A DNA stretch of 64,000 nucleotides from Flagellimonas hadalis (GTDB lineage: Bacteria > Bacteroidota > Bacteroidia > Flavobacteriales > Flavobacteriaceae): positions 25,518 through 89,517 of the forward strand of contig NZ_VNIK02000014.1 of NCBI RefSeq assembly GCF_007785775.2, in the 5' to 3' direction. Positions within the stretch are counted from its first letter, which is position 1; each line of letters starts with the position of its first letter. Below are positions 48,794-58,377 of this stretch, in pieces. A program made the translations under genes and the position numbers. The notes beneath the pieces are model-generated. The model did not search any database. It saw only the letters and a program-made list of their open reading frames with translations, and had not been told where the DNA came from.

Positions 48794-51166
48794 TTGAGAC
48801 CCATTTTACTGTTGATATCCATTTTCTTTCTTGCAGCTTGCTCCAAACAAACGGCACAGCCCATATCAAGTCTATTAATAGATTCCGATTCCATCCAAGG
48901 AAAACCCTCCTATCTGCAATCCCCTTTTGTGACTGCTGGGGACCGCGTTTATATGGTCGGCCACCAAGATGGTAGTTTCCCACCTTTGGGCTGGCACATC
49001 AAAGGGGAAATGGGCGGAATCTGGAACCACCCCATCAAACTCATGGACGGGTTTGATGCTGAACTGATCGTGGGCGAAAAGGTTTTGCCCCTCAACAAAG
49101 CAAAAGGTTTTATCAATTACCCTTTTGCCAACAAACACCTGTTTGAATTCGAACAAGAACAGATCACGGTAGAACGCTATCAGTTTGTGCCAGATGGCAA
49201 ACAGGGCATTTTTGTTCAATTTGTGATTCAAAATAATTCCAAAGAGACCAAAAAAGGTGAGTTCCAATTCATAGGCCATACCGACCTTAGACCCACTTGG
49301 CTAGGCGAACGCACCCAAATGGAAGATAGCCGGGATGAAGCCAATTTTGATGGGCAAAAATGGATCGTCAAGGACGTCTCCAATTCGTGGTACAACATCT
49401 TTGGGTCCGACCAAGCCCCTGTATCGACCTTGTCAACAGAAAATCCACAAAGTACCCATGGCGTATCAAGCACATTGACCTACAATATTGAACTTCCTGC
49501 CGGGTCGAGTTCCATATTGAATTTTACCATCGCAGGATCATACACTTCTTTGGATGATGCTTTGGAAAACTACAATAACATCCAAGAACAGCATTACACC
49601 TTGGCCAAAGCCAAGAAAGAAAGGTATATCCAATTAGCAAGCCAAACCAAACTTACCATTCCCGATAAAGAGCTGGAGCAAGCCTTTAGATGGCTCAAGT
49701 ACAATTGCGATTGGTTGGTGCGAACGGTGCCCGAAATCGGAACGGGCATAGGCGCCGGACTTCCCGATTATCCTTGGTGGTTTGGTGTGGATAGCGAATA
49801 TGCGCTGAAAGGCTATATGGCCATTGGACAGGAAGTTATTGTGGAAAAGACCATCCACCTTTTGGACAGTGTTTCCATGTCCCTGAATGGGAACGGCAGG
49901 ATCCTTCATGAGATGTCCACCAATGGAGCTGTGTTCAATGAAGGAAACATCAACGAGACTCCCCAATTTGCCTCTTTGATTTGGGAAATCTACAACTGGA
50001 ATGGTGATAAAGCGTTTTTGAAAAAATATTTTCCTACGGTTCAAAAAGGACTGGATTGGTTGTTGGCCGAAAATGATGGCAACAAAAATCTTTTTCCTGA
50101 TGGATTCGGGATGATGGAAATCCATGGCCTTGATAGCGAAATGATCGATGTAGCTTCTTATACCCAAAAAGCCTTTGCAGATGCTGCGTTAATGGCAATT
50201 GAATTGGAACAACCAGAATTGGCTACAAAATACCAAGCACTGGCCGATACCTTAAAACACAAAATCAATGAGCAATTTTGGTCAGCACAATTTGGCTCCT
50301 ATGCGGATTTTATTGGAACAGACGAACAGGCCATCCATTTGATCGAAGATGCCATTGTTCGTGCAGATACCCTGAACAAACCTTGGGCCGTGGAAGAACT
50401 GAAAACAACCAAACAACAGATTCTTGACCATCCATCAAGCCAACCGAGACCCTTTGTCCTTTATCACAACTGGGTGGTAAACACGCCTATGGAAATGGGC
50501 ATCGCCGATTCAACAAAAGCGATTACCGCGTTGGACAACGCCAAGAAATTTACAAATCCCTTTGGGATGTTCGTTACGGGAATCGATAGGGATGAATCCG
50601 CAGGAAAGGATATGGGTTCCTTCAAGGGGAGCAAGGTCTTTTCGTACACAGGGGCCGTGATGACGTTGCCAACTGGGGTCCAAGCAGTGGCCGAGAACAA
50701 TTACGGACGCCCCGACGAGGCTTTGGATTATCTGAAGCGGATGACCCGTACCTTCAGCTATGCACTGCCCGGGAGCATTTACGAAGTCTCACCGGATTAT
50801 GGCATGGTAACCCAAGCCTGGAACATTTATGCGTATGCTTTCCCTATTGTTCGGCAATTTTTCGGGATTCAGCCCATGGCACACAAAAAGACGGTCTTGA
50901 TCAGACCACAAATGCCAAGTTCGTGGGACCATGCTTCTTTGGAAAATGTAAAAATCGGGGACAATGAAATCTCCATTTGGTATGAAGACAAGGATGGGGA
51001 ACTTCAAATCAAGGTACAGCAATCCAAATCCGATTGGTCCATCGTGGTCGATTTGCCCCAAGGCGATTATCAAATCATGGAAGGCGAAGCCCAAGTTACC
51101 TCTTCAGGAAAAAGCACCGCGATTACAGGCAAAGGCACATCACTTGTGATAACGAAAAACCGATAG
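48794..51166 (+). CDS. Six-hairpin glycosidase lipoprotein
   Basis: A 790-residue lipoprotein: lipobox FLAACSK near residue 16. An N-terminal beta domain (about 40-270) precedes an (alpha/alpha)6 catalytic domain (about 295-690) with LPDYPWWFGVDSEYALKGYMA, EIYNWNGDKAFLKKYFPTV and DKPWAVE-like segments, as in glycogen-debranching and GH63/GH15-like enzymes. A small beta domain ends the protein. The acid catalysts are not assigned; substrate is probably an alpha-glucan or related glycan. The start is TTG at 48794, directly before the signal peptide. recX starts 2 bases after the stop. Confidence 0.82.
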   Translation: MRPILLLISIFFLAACSKQTAQPISSLLIDSDSIQGKPSYLQSPFVTAGDRVYMVGHQDGSFPPLGWHIKGEMGGIWNHPIKLMDGFDAELIVGEKVLPLNKAKGFINYPFANKHLFEFEQEQITVERYQFVPDGKQGIFVQFVIQNNSKETKKGEFQFIGHTDLRPTWLGERTQMEDSRDEANFDGQKWIVKDVSNSWYNIFGSDQAPVSTLSTENPQSTHGVSSTLTYNIELPAGSSSILNFTIAGSYTSLDDALENYNNIQEQHYTLAKAKKERYIQLASQTKLTIPDKELEQAFRWLKYNCDWLVRTVPEIGTGIGAGLPDYPWWFGVDSEYALKGYMAIGQEVIVEKTIHLLDSVSMSLNGNGRILHEMSTNGAVFNEGNINETPQFASLIWEIYNWNGDKAFLKKYFPTVQKGLDWLLAENDGNKNLFPDGFGMMEIHGLDSEMIDVASYTQKAFADAALMAIELEQPELATKYQALADTLKHKINEQFWSAQFGSYADFIGTDEQAIHLIEDAIVRADTLNKPWAVEELKTTKQQILDHPSSQPRPFVLYHNWVVNTPMEMGIADSTKAITALDNAKKFTNPFGMFVTGIDRDESAGKDMGSFKGSKVFSYTGAVMTLPTGVQAVAENNYGRPDEALDYLKRMTRTFSYALPGSIYEVSPDYGMVTQAWNIYAYAFPIVRQFFGIQPMAHKKTVLIRPQMPSSWDHASLENVKIGDNEISIWYEDKDGELQIKVQQSKSDWSIVVDLPQGDYQIMEGEAQVTSSGKSTAITGKGTSLVITKNR

Positions 51167-51168
51167 GA

Positions 51169-51654
51169 ATGTCCAACCCATTTCCCAAAAAATCGTTCGT
51201 CTCGGTCACGGAGGCCACCAAAAAAATGGAGCATTATTGCGCCTACCAAGAGCGTTGCCATTATGAAGTGGTGGAAAAACTCAAAGGGATGAACATGATC
51301 CCCGAAGCCATTGACCAAATTGTGGGGCACCTCATCCAGGAAAATTATCTGAACGAGGAGCGATTTGCCAAAAGCTATGCCAGGGGCAAATTCAACATCA
51401 AAAAATGGGGCAGGAACCGGATTGTACGGGAACTTCAATTACGACAGATCTCTGCTTTCAACATCAAAAGTGCCCTAAAAGAAATCCAAGAAGTGGATTA
51501 CTTGGACACTTTGGACGAACTGGCTCAGAAACGGTTGGAACAAATCAAGGAAACCAACATCCAAAAACGGAAGAAAAAATTGGCCGATTACCTATTGTAC
51601 CGAGGCTGGGAAAGCCATTTGGTCTTTGATAAAATCAATGACCTGATCAAATAG
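51169..51654 (+). CDS. recX: Regulatory protein RecX
   Basis: A 161-residue all-helical modulator that limits RecA filament growth. The three-helix repeats are visible: TKKMEHYCAYQERCHYEVVEKL, IVGHLIQENYLNEERFAKSYARGKFNIKKWGRNRI and LADYLLYRGWESHLVFDKI. LNEERFAKSYARGKF is the most characteristic segment. ATG at 51169 was chosen as the start; the longer frame overlaps the glycosidase gene. recA is not in the window. Confidence 0.9.
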   Translation: MSNPFPKKSFVSVTEATKKMEHYCAYQERCHYEVVEKLKGMNMIPEAIDQIVGHLIQENYLNEERFAKSYARGKFNIKKWGRNRIVRELQLRQISAFNIKSALKEIQEVDYLDTLDELAQKRLEQIKETNIQKRKKKLADYLLYRGWESHLVFDKINDLIK

Positions 51655-51660
51655 TGCCGG

Positions 51661-52530
51661 TTACTTTTGGACTATCAATCGTTGGGTGCGCACCACCGCC
51701 TGCTCGTTTTTCCAATCGATCCAACCTTGCCCTTTCCACTTGCGCATCAGGTTGTCAAAATGACGCATTACGAAAATGTTGTACACCGCCCGGCTCAAAT
51801 TTTTGGGTTTTTTGGCAATGGACCGTAAACTCATGGAAAAACCTGGGGTCACGTATTTCATGTAGTGCCAATATCCTTCAGGAATGTAGAGCACATTTCC
51901 ATGTTCCAAATTGGCGATATGTCCCTTGGCATGTTCAAGGGCCGGCCACTTTTCGAAATCAGGATTGTCAAAATCGATATCTTCACGGGTAATCAGGGAA
52001 TGTGGGACCTTGTACAGGAACTTGGTCTCCGATTGTGGGTAAAGAATGCACTGCTTTTTCCCTTCAAAATGGAAATGGAAAATGTTGGCCAAATCGATAT
52101 CATAATGCATGAAGGTATAGGAATCTTCCCCTCCAAAGAACAGCATGGGCAGGCCTTTCATCAATTTCAATCCAAAATCGGGATAGGTGAAATCCTTTTG
52201 CAACTCGGGAACTTCTTTCAAAATATTCCAAAGGAAAATACGGTATTTGGTAGGACCGCTTTTCAACAGATCTACATATTCCGACATCTTCATCTTGGCA
52301 TGCGGCTGGTTGAAACCTTCATCGTGTTTTACAGGGCGATCGTCATAGAGGGGCACTTCCTTTTCCCCTGCCACTTGTTTCATATAATCCAAGCTCCACT
52401 TGGAATGTGCGGGCCAATCCTCAATAAAGCGTTCGATCACTACTGGCTTTTGGGGCTTGAAATAGTTTTGGATAAACTCCCTCTTGGAAAGAGTTGTTTC
52501 CCTAGGAATTTGTTCAAGGTTCAGCTTCAA
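51661..52530 (-). CDS. JmjC-like cupin-8 oxygenase
   Basis: A 289-residue non-haem iron, 2-oxoglutarate-dependent dioxygenase-like protein. The facial triad is MHYDIDLANIFH (H-x-D, near 146-150) with the distal histidine in PEGYWHYMKYV near 234. N-terminal KPVVIERFIEDWPAHSKWSLDY is typical of cupin-8/JmjC hydroxylases. Targets of bacterial members are mostly unknown; some hydroxylate ribosomal proteins. It follows bioB by 59 bases on the same strand but need not serve biotin synthesis. Confidence 0.88.
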   Translation of the reverse strand: MKLNLEQIPRETTLSKREFIQNYFKPQKPVVIERFIEDWPAHSKWSLDYMKQVAGEKEVPLYDDRPVKHDEGFNQPHAKMKMSEYVDLLKSGPTKYRIFLWNILKEVPELQKDFTYPDFGLKLMKGLPMLFFGGEDSYTFMHYDIDLANIFHFHFEGKKQCILYPQSETKFLYKVPHSLITREDIDFDNPDFEKWPALEHAKGHIANLEHGNVLYIPEGYWHYMKYVTPGFSMSLRSIAKKPKNLSRAVYNIFVMRHFDNLMRKWKGQGWIDWKNEQAVVRTQRLIVQK

Positions 52531-52589
52531 GATTTCAAGGAGTTTGAAACCACTAAATTACTAAAACGTTTTTAAATAGTTACCAAACC

Positions 52590-53687
52590 TTAATCTTCGG
52601 AAACCAAACTTCCTTTGTGTTTGGCAGCTTCGTTCCGCTCAATCTTATGGCCAGGTCTGGACCATTTTGGCTTTTCCCCCATGGCCACATATTCAGAATC
52701 CATGGCTTCCACGGTCTGCGGTTGGGGAGCTTTTACAAAGGCTTTCTGGGGGTTCAGTCCCAATTGCCTGAACATTTCCATATCCTCGTTCACATCGGGG
52801 TTGGGCGTGGTGAGCAACTTGTCCCCCGCGAAAATGGAATTGGCCCCGGCGAAAAAGCACATGGCCTGTCCTTCACGGCTCATTCCCGTTCTTCCTGCGG
52901 ACAACCTGACCTGCGTCTGTGGCATCACGATTCGGGTAGTGGCCACCATACGGACCATTTCCCATATCTCCACAGGTTTTTGGTCTTCCATCGGGGTGCC
53001 ATCCACGGCCACCAGAGCATTGATGGGAACAGATTCGGGTTGTGGGTTCAAGGTGGATAGGGCCACCAACATACCGGCCCTGTCCTCTATGGATTCCCCC
53101 ATGCCTATGATTCCGCCACTACAGACCGTAACGTTCGTCTTGCGTACATTTTCTATAGTCTGCAAACGATCTTCATACCCACGTGTGGAAATGACTTCCT
53201 TATAATATTCCTCCGAAGTATCGAGGTTGTGGTTGTAGGCATACAGCCCTGCCTCTGCCAAGCGTTTGGCCTGGTTTTCGGTCACCATGCCCAAGGTACA
53301 ACAGACTTCCATGTCCAACTTGTTGATGGTGCGGACCATCTCCAACACTTGGTCAAATTCGGGACCGTCTTTTACGTTTCGCCATGCGGCGCCCATACAG
53401 ACACGGGAACTACCTGAAGCCTTCGCACGCAATGCCTGTGCCTTTACTTGATGTACGGACATGAGATCGTTGCCCTCCACATTGGTGTGGTAACGGGCCG
53501 CCTGTGGACAGTAGCCACAATCTTCCGGGCACCCGCCAGTTTTGATGGAAAGCAGGGTAGAGACCTGTACAGTGTTTGGGTCGTGGTATTGCCTATGAAC
53601 GGTTGCCGCTTCATACAGCAGTTCCATAAAAGGCTTGTTATATATTTTGAGGATTTCTTCCTTGGTCCAATCGTGTCTTGTAGTCAT
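52590..53687 (-). CDS. bioB: Biotin synthase BioB
   Basis: A 365-residue radical-SAM enzyme that inserts sulfur into dethiobiotin. The radical-SAM cluster motif is [13 protein letters not shown] (C-x3-C-x2-C, near 53-61). Further BioB segments are [36 protein letters not shown] and [37 protein letters not shown], with the arginine that binds the [2Fe-2S] sulfur donor. It follows the ketosynthase gene by 80 bases on the same strand. Confidence 0.97.
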   Translation of the reverse strand: MTTRHDWTKEEILKIYNKPFMELLYEAATVHRQYHDPNTVQVSTLLSIKTGGCPEDCGYCPQAARYHTNVEGNDLMSVHQVKAQALRAKASGSSRVCMGAAWRNVKDGPEFDQVLEMVRTINKLDMEVCCTLGMVTENQAKRLAEAGLYAYNHNLDTSEEYYKEVISTRGYEDRLQTIENVRKTNVTVCSGGIIGMGESIEDRAGMLVALSTLNPQPESVPINALVAVDGTPMEDQKPVEIWEMVRMVATTRIVMPQTQVRLSAGRTGMSREGQAMCFFAGANSIFAGDKLLTTPNPDVNEDMEMFRQLGLNPQKAFVKAPQPQTVEAMDSEYVAMGEKPKWSRPGHKIERNEAAKHKGSLVSED

Positions 53688-53767
53688 ATTTCTAGGATGT
53701 CTAGTTCAAAAATAAGTCATTCTTCCAAAAAGAACTGCCAAAGTCTGTGTTTTTAGGACTAGCCTGT

Positions 53768-54937
53768 TTATTGATCATCGGGTCGCTTCAGTAAAATACT
53801 GACGGCGTTGCCACCAAAACCAACGGCATTCACCAATACTTTTTTTATTGGTCTTGATTGTTTTTCATTGCCATAAAATGGACTGGCTATATACTCCTGG
53901 TTTTGCATCATGAGCACTGCCATTTCCAAACTCAACAATCCTGAAGCACCAAAGGTGTGCCCCAATTTCCATTTATTCGTCGTCAAAAAAGGTACTGTAT
54001 GCCCAAACACTTTTTGGATGGCATTGAACTCGGTCTGGTCCCCTTTGATGGTGCCCGGAGCATGCATCACCACAGCATCCACCTCGGATGGTTCCAAATT
54101 CCCCAAGGCCATTTTCATAGAGTCTTGAAAACATTGGGCATCCGTGCTGATGGAAACGCTATGTTCCAAGGGTTCGGTGGCGTATCCAATGCCTTCAATC
54201 AACGCCAAGGCATTTTTCTTGACCCCTTTTTCCAAACAGGCGAGTCCTGCCGCTTCACCCAACACCATGGTGTTCTGGTTCTTGTCCAAATCCATGGCCA
54301 AACAAGGATAATTACCTTTTTCTCTGGAATAGACTTTGAGGGCCTGCATCTGTGCAATGGTAAATGGGGTCAATGGCGCTTCGCTCCCCCCAACCAAAAA
54401 TTGGTCCGTCATTCCACTCTGGATCCAAGCTACGGCATTCAACACCGCATGCAAGGCGGTGGAACAGGTGATGGAATGTGAAATTTCCGGGCCTTTGCTT
54501 TTGAGGTCGTGGGCCACCCAAGAGGAAATGTTCCCCAACGTGGTCGTAGGCGAGGATAGGGTTGCAGATTTGCCGTCCCTCAAAAATTCTTCGTGGTATT
54601 TTTCAAAAAGGGAAGTGGCCCCACGTGAAGACCCTATGTTGATCCCAAAATTGGCCCCTTTCTCCCATCCAGCACTTTCTATGGCCTTTCGGGCTGCATG
54701 GATGGCAAACAGCACAGAATCGTCCAAATGCTTGTACTTGGCATCGGAATGGCGTAGATCCTTAATCTTTAGTTTGATGGTTTCTGGCAATTGCGATACC
54801 CACACCTTTTCCTCCCCAATAAGTGCCTCGGAGAGAAAATGGTCGTTTTGATTATAGGATTGCCAAACCTCTGCAAGGGATTCCCCCAAGGCAGAAATGG
54901 AGGATAGGGCCGTTATGGAAATGGGTTCCTTTAACAT
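53768..54937 (-). CDS. FabF-like beta-ketoacyl synthase in the biotin cluster
   Basis: A 389-residue thiolase-fold condensing enzyme. The Cys-His-His triad of KAS I/II is intact: Cys158 in SITCSTALHA, His292 in MHAPGTIKGD and His327 in KLGHTFGASG. The sequence is divergent from fabF (MHAPGT in place of the usual AHGTST), and no acyl-carrier protein is nearby. Its start lies 9 bases after the bioA stop and it precedes bioB, so it belongs to the biotin transcription unit. It may help build the pimeloyl chain, since no bioC, bioH or bioW is visible here. That role is inferred from context. Confidence 0.88.
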   Translation of the reverse strand: MLKEPISITALSSISALGESLAEVWQSYNQNDHFLSEALIGEEKVWVSQLPETIKLKIKDLRHSDAKYKHLDDSVLFAIHAARKAIESAGWEKGANFGINIGSSRGATSLFEKYHEEFLRDGKSATLSSPTTTLGNISSWVAHDLKSKGPEISHSITCSTALHAVLNAVAWIQSGMTDQFLVGGSEAPLTPFTIAQMQALKVYSREKGNYPCLAMDLDKNQNTMVLGEAAGLACLEKGVKKNALALIEGIGYATEPLEHSVSISTDAQCFQDSMKMALGNLEPSEVDAVVMHAPGTIKGDQTEFNAIQKVFGHTVPFLTTNKWKLGHTFGASGLLSLEMAVLMMQNQEYIASPFYGNEKQSRPIKKVLVNAVGFGGNAVSILLKRPDDQ

Positions 54938-54946
54938 AGCAATAGC

Positions 54947-56278
54947 TTATACCAATTCAAGAGCCGACCGGATGGCGGAATAGATCCGCTCCATTTGGTC
55001 TTTTGTGGTCACGTAGGGGGCCAAGATATAGATGGTGCTTCCCAAGGGTCTTAAAAACACCCCTTGGTCCATAAAATGGGTGAAGAGCTTATTGCGCAAA
55101 TTGCCATAACGCTCCATTTTCACGTTCAGGTCGAGGGCAAAGATGACACCGAGCTGACGAATACTTCCCACTTTGGGATGGTCCTTGATCTCTTCGCCAA
55201 ACTGTTGGTGCCATTGCGAAATGGCCTTGATGGATTGTTGGATTTCCTCGCTCTGGAGAAGTTCCAAAGCGGCCAAGGCCGTTGTGCAGGCCAAAGGATT
55301 CGCCGAATAAGTGTGCCCATGGAAGAGCCCTTTGGCAATATCATCGCTATAAAAGGCCATATACACCTCTTCGGTACAAGTGGTCAGTCCCATCGGTATC
55401 AAGCCAGCCGTCAATGCCTTGGACAGGCAAACAATATCTGGCTTGGTTTGTAGGTAATCCGAAGCAAATGGTAGTCCCGTTTTGCCAAAACCCGTCATCA
55501 CCTCATCCGCAATCAATAGAACTCCACATTCTTTCAAAAGAGCAAGGATCTTGTCCAGACCTTCGGCATCGTGCATCTTCATGGCCGCCGCCCCTTGAAC
55601 CAAAGGTTCGTAGATAAACCCTGCAAGATTGTTGTTTTTCAACCGGTGTTCCAATTGTGTTAAAACGGAACCGATATTTTCTTTGGTGGGTACAGGGATT
55701 CGTTCCACCTCAATGAAGAAGTCTTCAAAAGGCCCGTTGTAAACCGAGAGCCCGGAGACCGACATGGCCCCGAAGGTGTCGCCATGAAAGCCTTCTTCAA
55801 AAGCCAAAAGCACATTACGTTTTTGCCCTTGGTTGAAATGGTATTGCAACGCCATTTTGATCCCGATCTCCGTCGCCGTGGAGCCATTGTCCGAAAAAAA
55901 AAGCTTTTGTTGGCCTTCGGGCAATATTTTGACGAGTTCTTCGGACAACCGTACCGCAGGTTCGTGGGTGAACCCACTAAAGACCACTTGGTCCAGACGC
56001 TGCATCTGATCCATGACCTTGTCCAAAATAAAGGGGTTGCAATGCCCATACATACAGGTGTACCACGAAGCGATGCCGTCCACATACTCCTTGCCGTCCT
56101 CATCATAGAGCAGTGCGCCACTTGCCCTGGATATGGCCAACACGTCAGGACTTACCTTGTGCTGGGTGAGGGGGTGCCACAGGTGTTTTTTGTCCCTGTC
56201 CGATAATTTTTCCAGTGCTACAGGATCTCTCAAAACATTCAATTTATCTATATTGCAAAGATGATAATTAATAGCCAA
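54947..56278 (-). CDS. bioA: Adenosylmethionine-8-amino-7-oxononanoate aminotransferase BioA
   Basis: Transfers the amino group of SAM to KAPA, giving DAPA. Markers of this class-III PLP enzyme: HLWHPLTQHK near the start, GIASWYTCMYGHCNP, FSDNGSTATEIGIKMA, PLVQGAAAMKMHDAEGLDKI, LIADEVMTGFGKTG and DIVCLSKALTAGLIPMGLT with the PLP lysine. The start is uncertain: the frame opens with a TTG at 56278, 17 bases from the divergent glycosyltransferase start, but family members begin just before SDRDKKHLWHP, so a TTG about 13 codons downstream may be the real start. Confidence 0.94.
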   Translation of the reverse strand: MAINYHLCNIDKLNVLRDPVALEKLSDRDKKHLWHPLTQHKVSPDVLAISRASGALLYDEDGKEYVDGIASWYTCMYGHCNPFILDKVMDQMQRLDQVVFSGFTHEPAVRLSEELVKILPEGQQKLFFSDNGSTATEIGIKMALQYHFNQGQKRNVLLAFEEGFHGDTFGAMSVSGLSVYNGPFEDFFIEVERIPVPTKENIGSVLTQLEHRLKNNNLAGFIYEPLVQGAAAMKMHDAEGLDKILALLKECGVLLIADEVMTGFGKTGLPFASDYLQTKPDIVCLSKALTAGLIPMGLTTCTEEVYMAFYSDDIAKGLFHGHTYSANPLACTTALAALELLQSEEIQQSIKAISQWHQQFGEEIKDHPKVGSIRQLGVIFALDLNVKMERYGNLRNKLFTHFMDQGVFLRPLGSTIYILAPYVTTKDQMERIYSAIRSALELV

Positions 56279-56295
56279 TAAACCCGACGCCGACC

Positions 56296-57771
56296 GTGCT
56301 TAATACATTCCAGCTTCGTGACTACAACGACCTCGATTGGAAGAAGGTCCTGACCCTATTGATCATAGTGGCCCTTTTTATCCGTTTTCCCTTTTTCTTT
56401 AGGGACTATGTGGATCGGGACGAGAGCACGTTCATCCTTATGGGGCAATCTTGGGTCGATGGGCATCTGCCCTACACCCAACTTTGGGACCTAAAACCCC
56501 CGATCACTTTTCTGTATTTTGCCATCATCATCAAGCTATTTGGGAAGAGTTTCTTCGCCATTCGTTTTTTTGGGACCATCATGGTCGCCGTGACCGCCCT
56601 GTTCACTTATGGCATCACCCGAAAGATCGCCTCCAAAAAAATTGCTTTTTGGGTAGCGGTTTTCTGTGTGCTTTTTCAAAGCCTGTTCGGGAGCCTGCAG
56701 GGCGTGATGTCCGAACATATCTGCACTTTTTTCTTTGTGATCGGCATATATCTGGTTGTGTACAAGAGGCAATGGGGCTGGTATTTGTTGGCCGGGCTTC
56801 TTTTTGGGTGCGCCATTATGTCCAAATTGAACATGGCCTATCCCGTACTCACCTTGGGCATCTATTTCTTGTCCGAAGGGTTTGCCAAGAACACCTTGTC
56901 CCGTAGTATCCGAAATTTATTCTTTATGGGAATCGGGGTCATGCTTATGGTATCCATCACTGCCCTGCCCTATTACCTACAGGACAACCTGTATGTTTGG
57001 TGGGAGTCCATTTTTGAGGCTCCTTTGGCCTATTCGGGCGGAAAATACCATTCCCCCGTGAAAACACTGCCGTTCGTGTTCATTGTGCTTGGACTATTGA
57101 TCACCGGGTTTGCATATAAAATCATTGATTTTAAGACGCGGGAAGCCCAATTGCTGACGGTGGTGATCATCGGGATCCTGCTTTCCTTCATGCAAACGGG
57201 AAAGGTAAACGGCCATTACCTCATCCAGCTCTATCCGTTTATCCTTATCCCTTTGGGCGTGGCCTTTGGCAAACTTCCAAAATTGAAAAAATCGTACCGC
57301 CCCTTGGTCATTGCACTGCTCTTCCTGATCCCGATGGAATCGTATCTGGAGTATGTGAACATCGTTTCCAACAAAATAAAAAAAGGATCCTTATACAATG
57401 GTGAGGGGATTGATGTCCCCAACTATATTTTAAAGCACCAATTGGACACGAAGAACATCTTTTTTACCGAGTACCATATCGGCTATTGGGTGCTGGGTGA
57501 AACACCCCCGACAAAAGTGTCCATCCATCCGAGCAACATTACCCGGGACGAACTTTTCTCCGATCTGGACAATCCGAGGAACAGTGGCATGGAAGAACTC
57601 CGGTATATCATGGAAACGATTCGGCCCAACATCGTAGTGGCCCGAAAGGGAAAGACCATCTTCGATAAAAAGCTGGTGAGCTACAACACCTATATCGATG
57701 CCTACCTTGAGGAACATTACCGACTCACGGCGACCGTTGGGCGAGGGCTTATTTACCAACGCCTAGAATGA
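56296..57771 (+). CDS. Membrane glycosyltransferase (ArnT/PMT-like)
   Basis: A 491-residue inner-membrane protein with about ten to twelve helices. The first loop has YVDRDESTFILMGQSWVDGHLPY near 37-60; an acidic pair (D-x-D/E) in this loop and WDLKPPITFLYFA near 65 are typical of GT-C fold enzymes (ArnT, PMT, GT39/83) that use lipid-linked sugars. A C-terminal soluble part (about 370-491) follows. Target unknown. The start is GTG at 56296. It runs opposite to and between bioA and bioD, overlapping the bioD end by 9 bases. Confidence 0.82.
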   Translation: MLNTFQLRDYNDLDWKKVLTLLIIVALFIRFPFFFRDYVDRDESTFILMGQSWVDGHLPYTQLWDLKPPITFLYFAIIIKLFGKSFFAIRFFGTIMVAVTALFTYGITRKIASKKIAFWVAVFCVLFQSLFGSLQGVMSEHICTFFFVIGIYLVVYKRQWGWYLLAGLLFGCAIMSKLNMAYPVLTLGIYFLSEGFAKNTLSRSIRNLFFMGIGVMLMVSITALPYYLQDNLYVWWESIFEAPLAYSGGKYHSPVKTLPFVFIVLGLLITGFAYKIIDFKTREAQLLTVVIIGILLSFMQTGKVNGHYLIQLYPFILIPLGVAFGKLPKLKKSYRPLVIALLFLIPMESYLEYVNIVSNKIKKGSLYNGEGIDVPNYILKHQLDTKNIFFTEYHIGYWVLGETPPTKVSIHPSNITRDELFSDLDNPRNSGMEELRYIMETIRPNIVVARKGKTIFDKKLVSYNTYIDAYLEEHYRLTATVGRGLIYQRLE

Positions 57772-58377
57772 TAGCAGGACCGCACGGAACTTATCCGCGT
57801 ATTTTTTCACTGTCTTTTGATCAAATTTTGTTTCCTCGTTGATCCGCCCCAAAAAAACGGCCCCTGTTTTCTTCAAGATGATCGCTTCGGTGGTGGGATG
57901 CTCGTCCCCACTGAAAATGATTCCAATCTGAACTTCTTTTTGCTGCAATTTTTCGATGGTCAGCAGGGTATGGTTGATGCTGCCCAAGTAGTGTCGGGAC
58001 ACCACGATTACTTTGTGATCGGGCTGGATCAGGTCAAAAATAGTATCTGAATCGTTCAAGGGCACCAACAAACCACCCGCCCCCTCAATCACCAAATGAT
58101 TTTCGGTGATAGGCGGTACAATGGCATCCAAATCTATGGTGACACCATCTATTTCCGCAGCGGCATGTGGACTCATCGGGGTGTTAAGGGCATAACTGTT
58201 GGGGTGGATAACAGTCTTGTCATTGGAAATAAGCGATTCCACTTTATGGCTGTCCGAGTTGTCCAAGTCCCCCGCCTGAATGGGTTTCCAGTAATCGGCC
58301 TGTAGAGCTTCCACCACAATGGCAGATGCAACAGTTTTTCCCACTTCGGTCGAAATTCCGGTTATAAATAGCTTCAT
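57763..58377 (-). CDS. bioD: Dethiobiotin synthetase BioD
   Basis: Closes the ureido ring of biotin: DAPA plus CO2 and ATP gives dethiobiotin. The 204-residue P-loop protein has the family's Walker A MKLFITGISTEVGKTVAS at the very start, WKPIQAGDLDNSD with the CO2-carbamate lysine, and LVIEGAGGLLVPLND. ATG at 58377 overlaps the stop of the DUF2007 gene (ATGA), so translation is coupled; an upstream in-frame start was rejected. It ends the bioF-DUF2007-bioD unit. Confidence 0.95.
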   Translation of the reverse strand: MKLFITGISTEVGKTVASAIVVEALQADYWKPIQAGDLDNSDSHKVESLISNDKTVIHPNSYALNTPMSPHAAAEIDGVTIDLDAIVPPITENHLVIEGAGGLLVPLNDSDTIFDLIQPDHKVIVVSRHYLGSINHTLLTIEKLQQKEVQIGIIFSGDEHPTTEAIILKKTGAVFLGRINEETKFDQKTVKKYADKFRAVLLSF

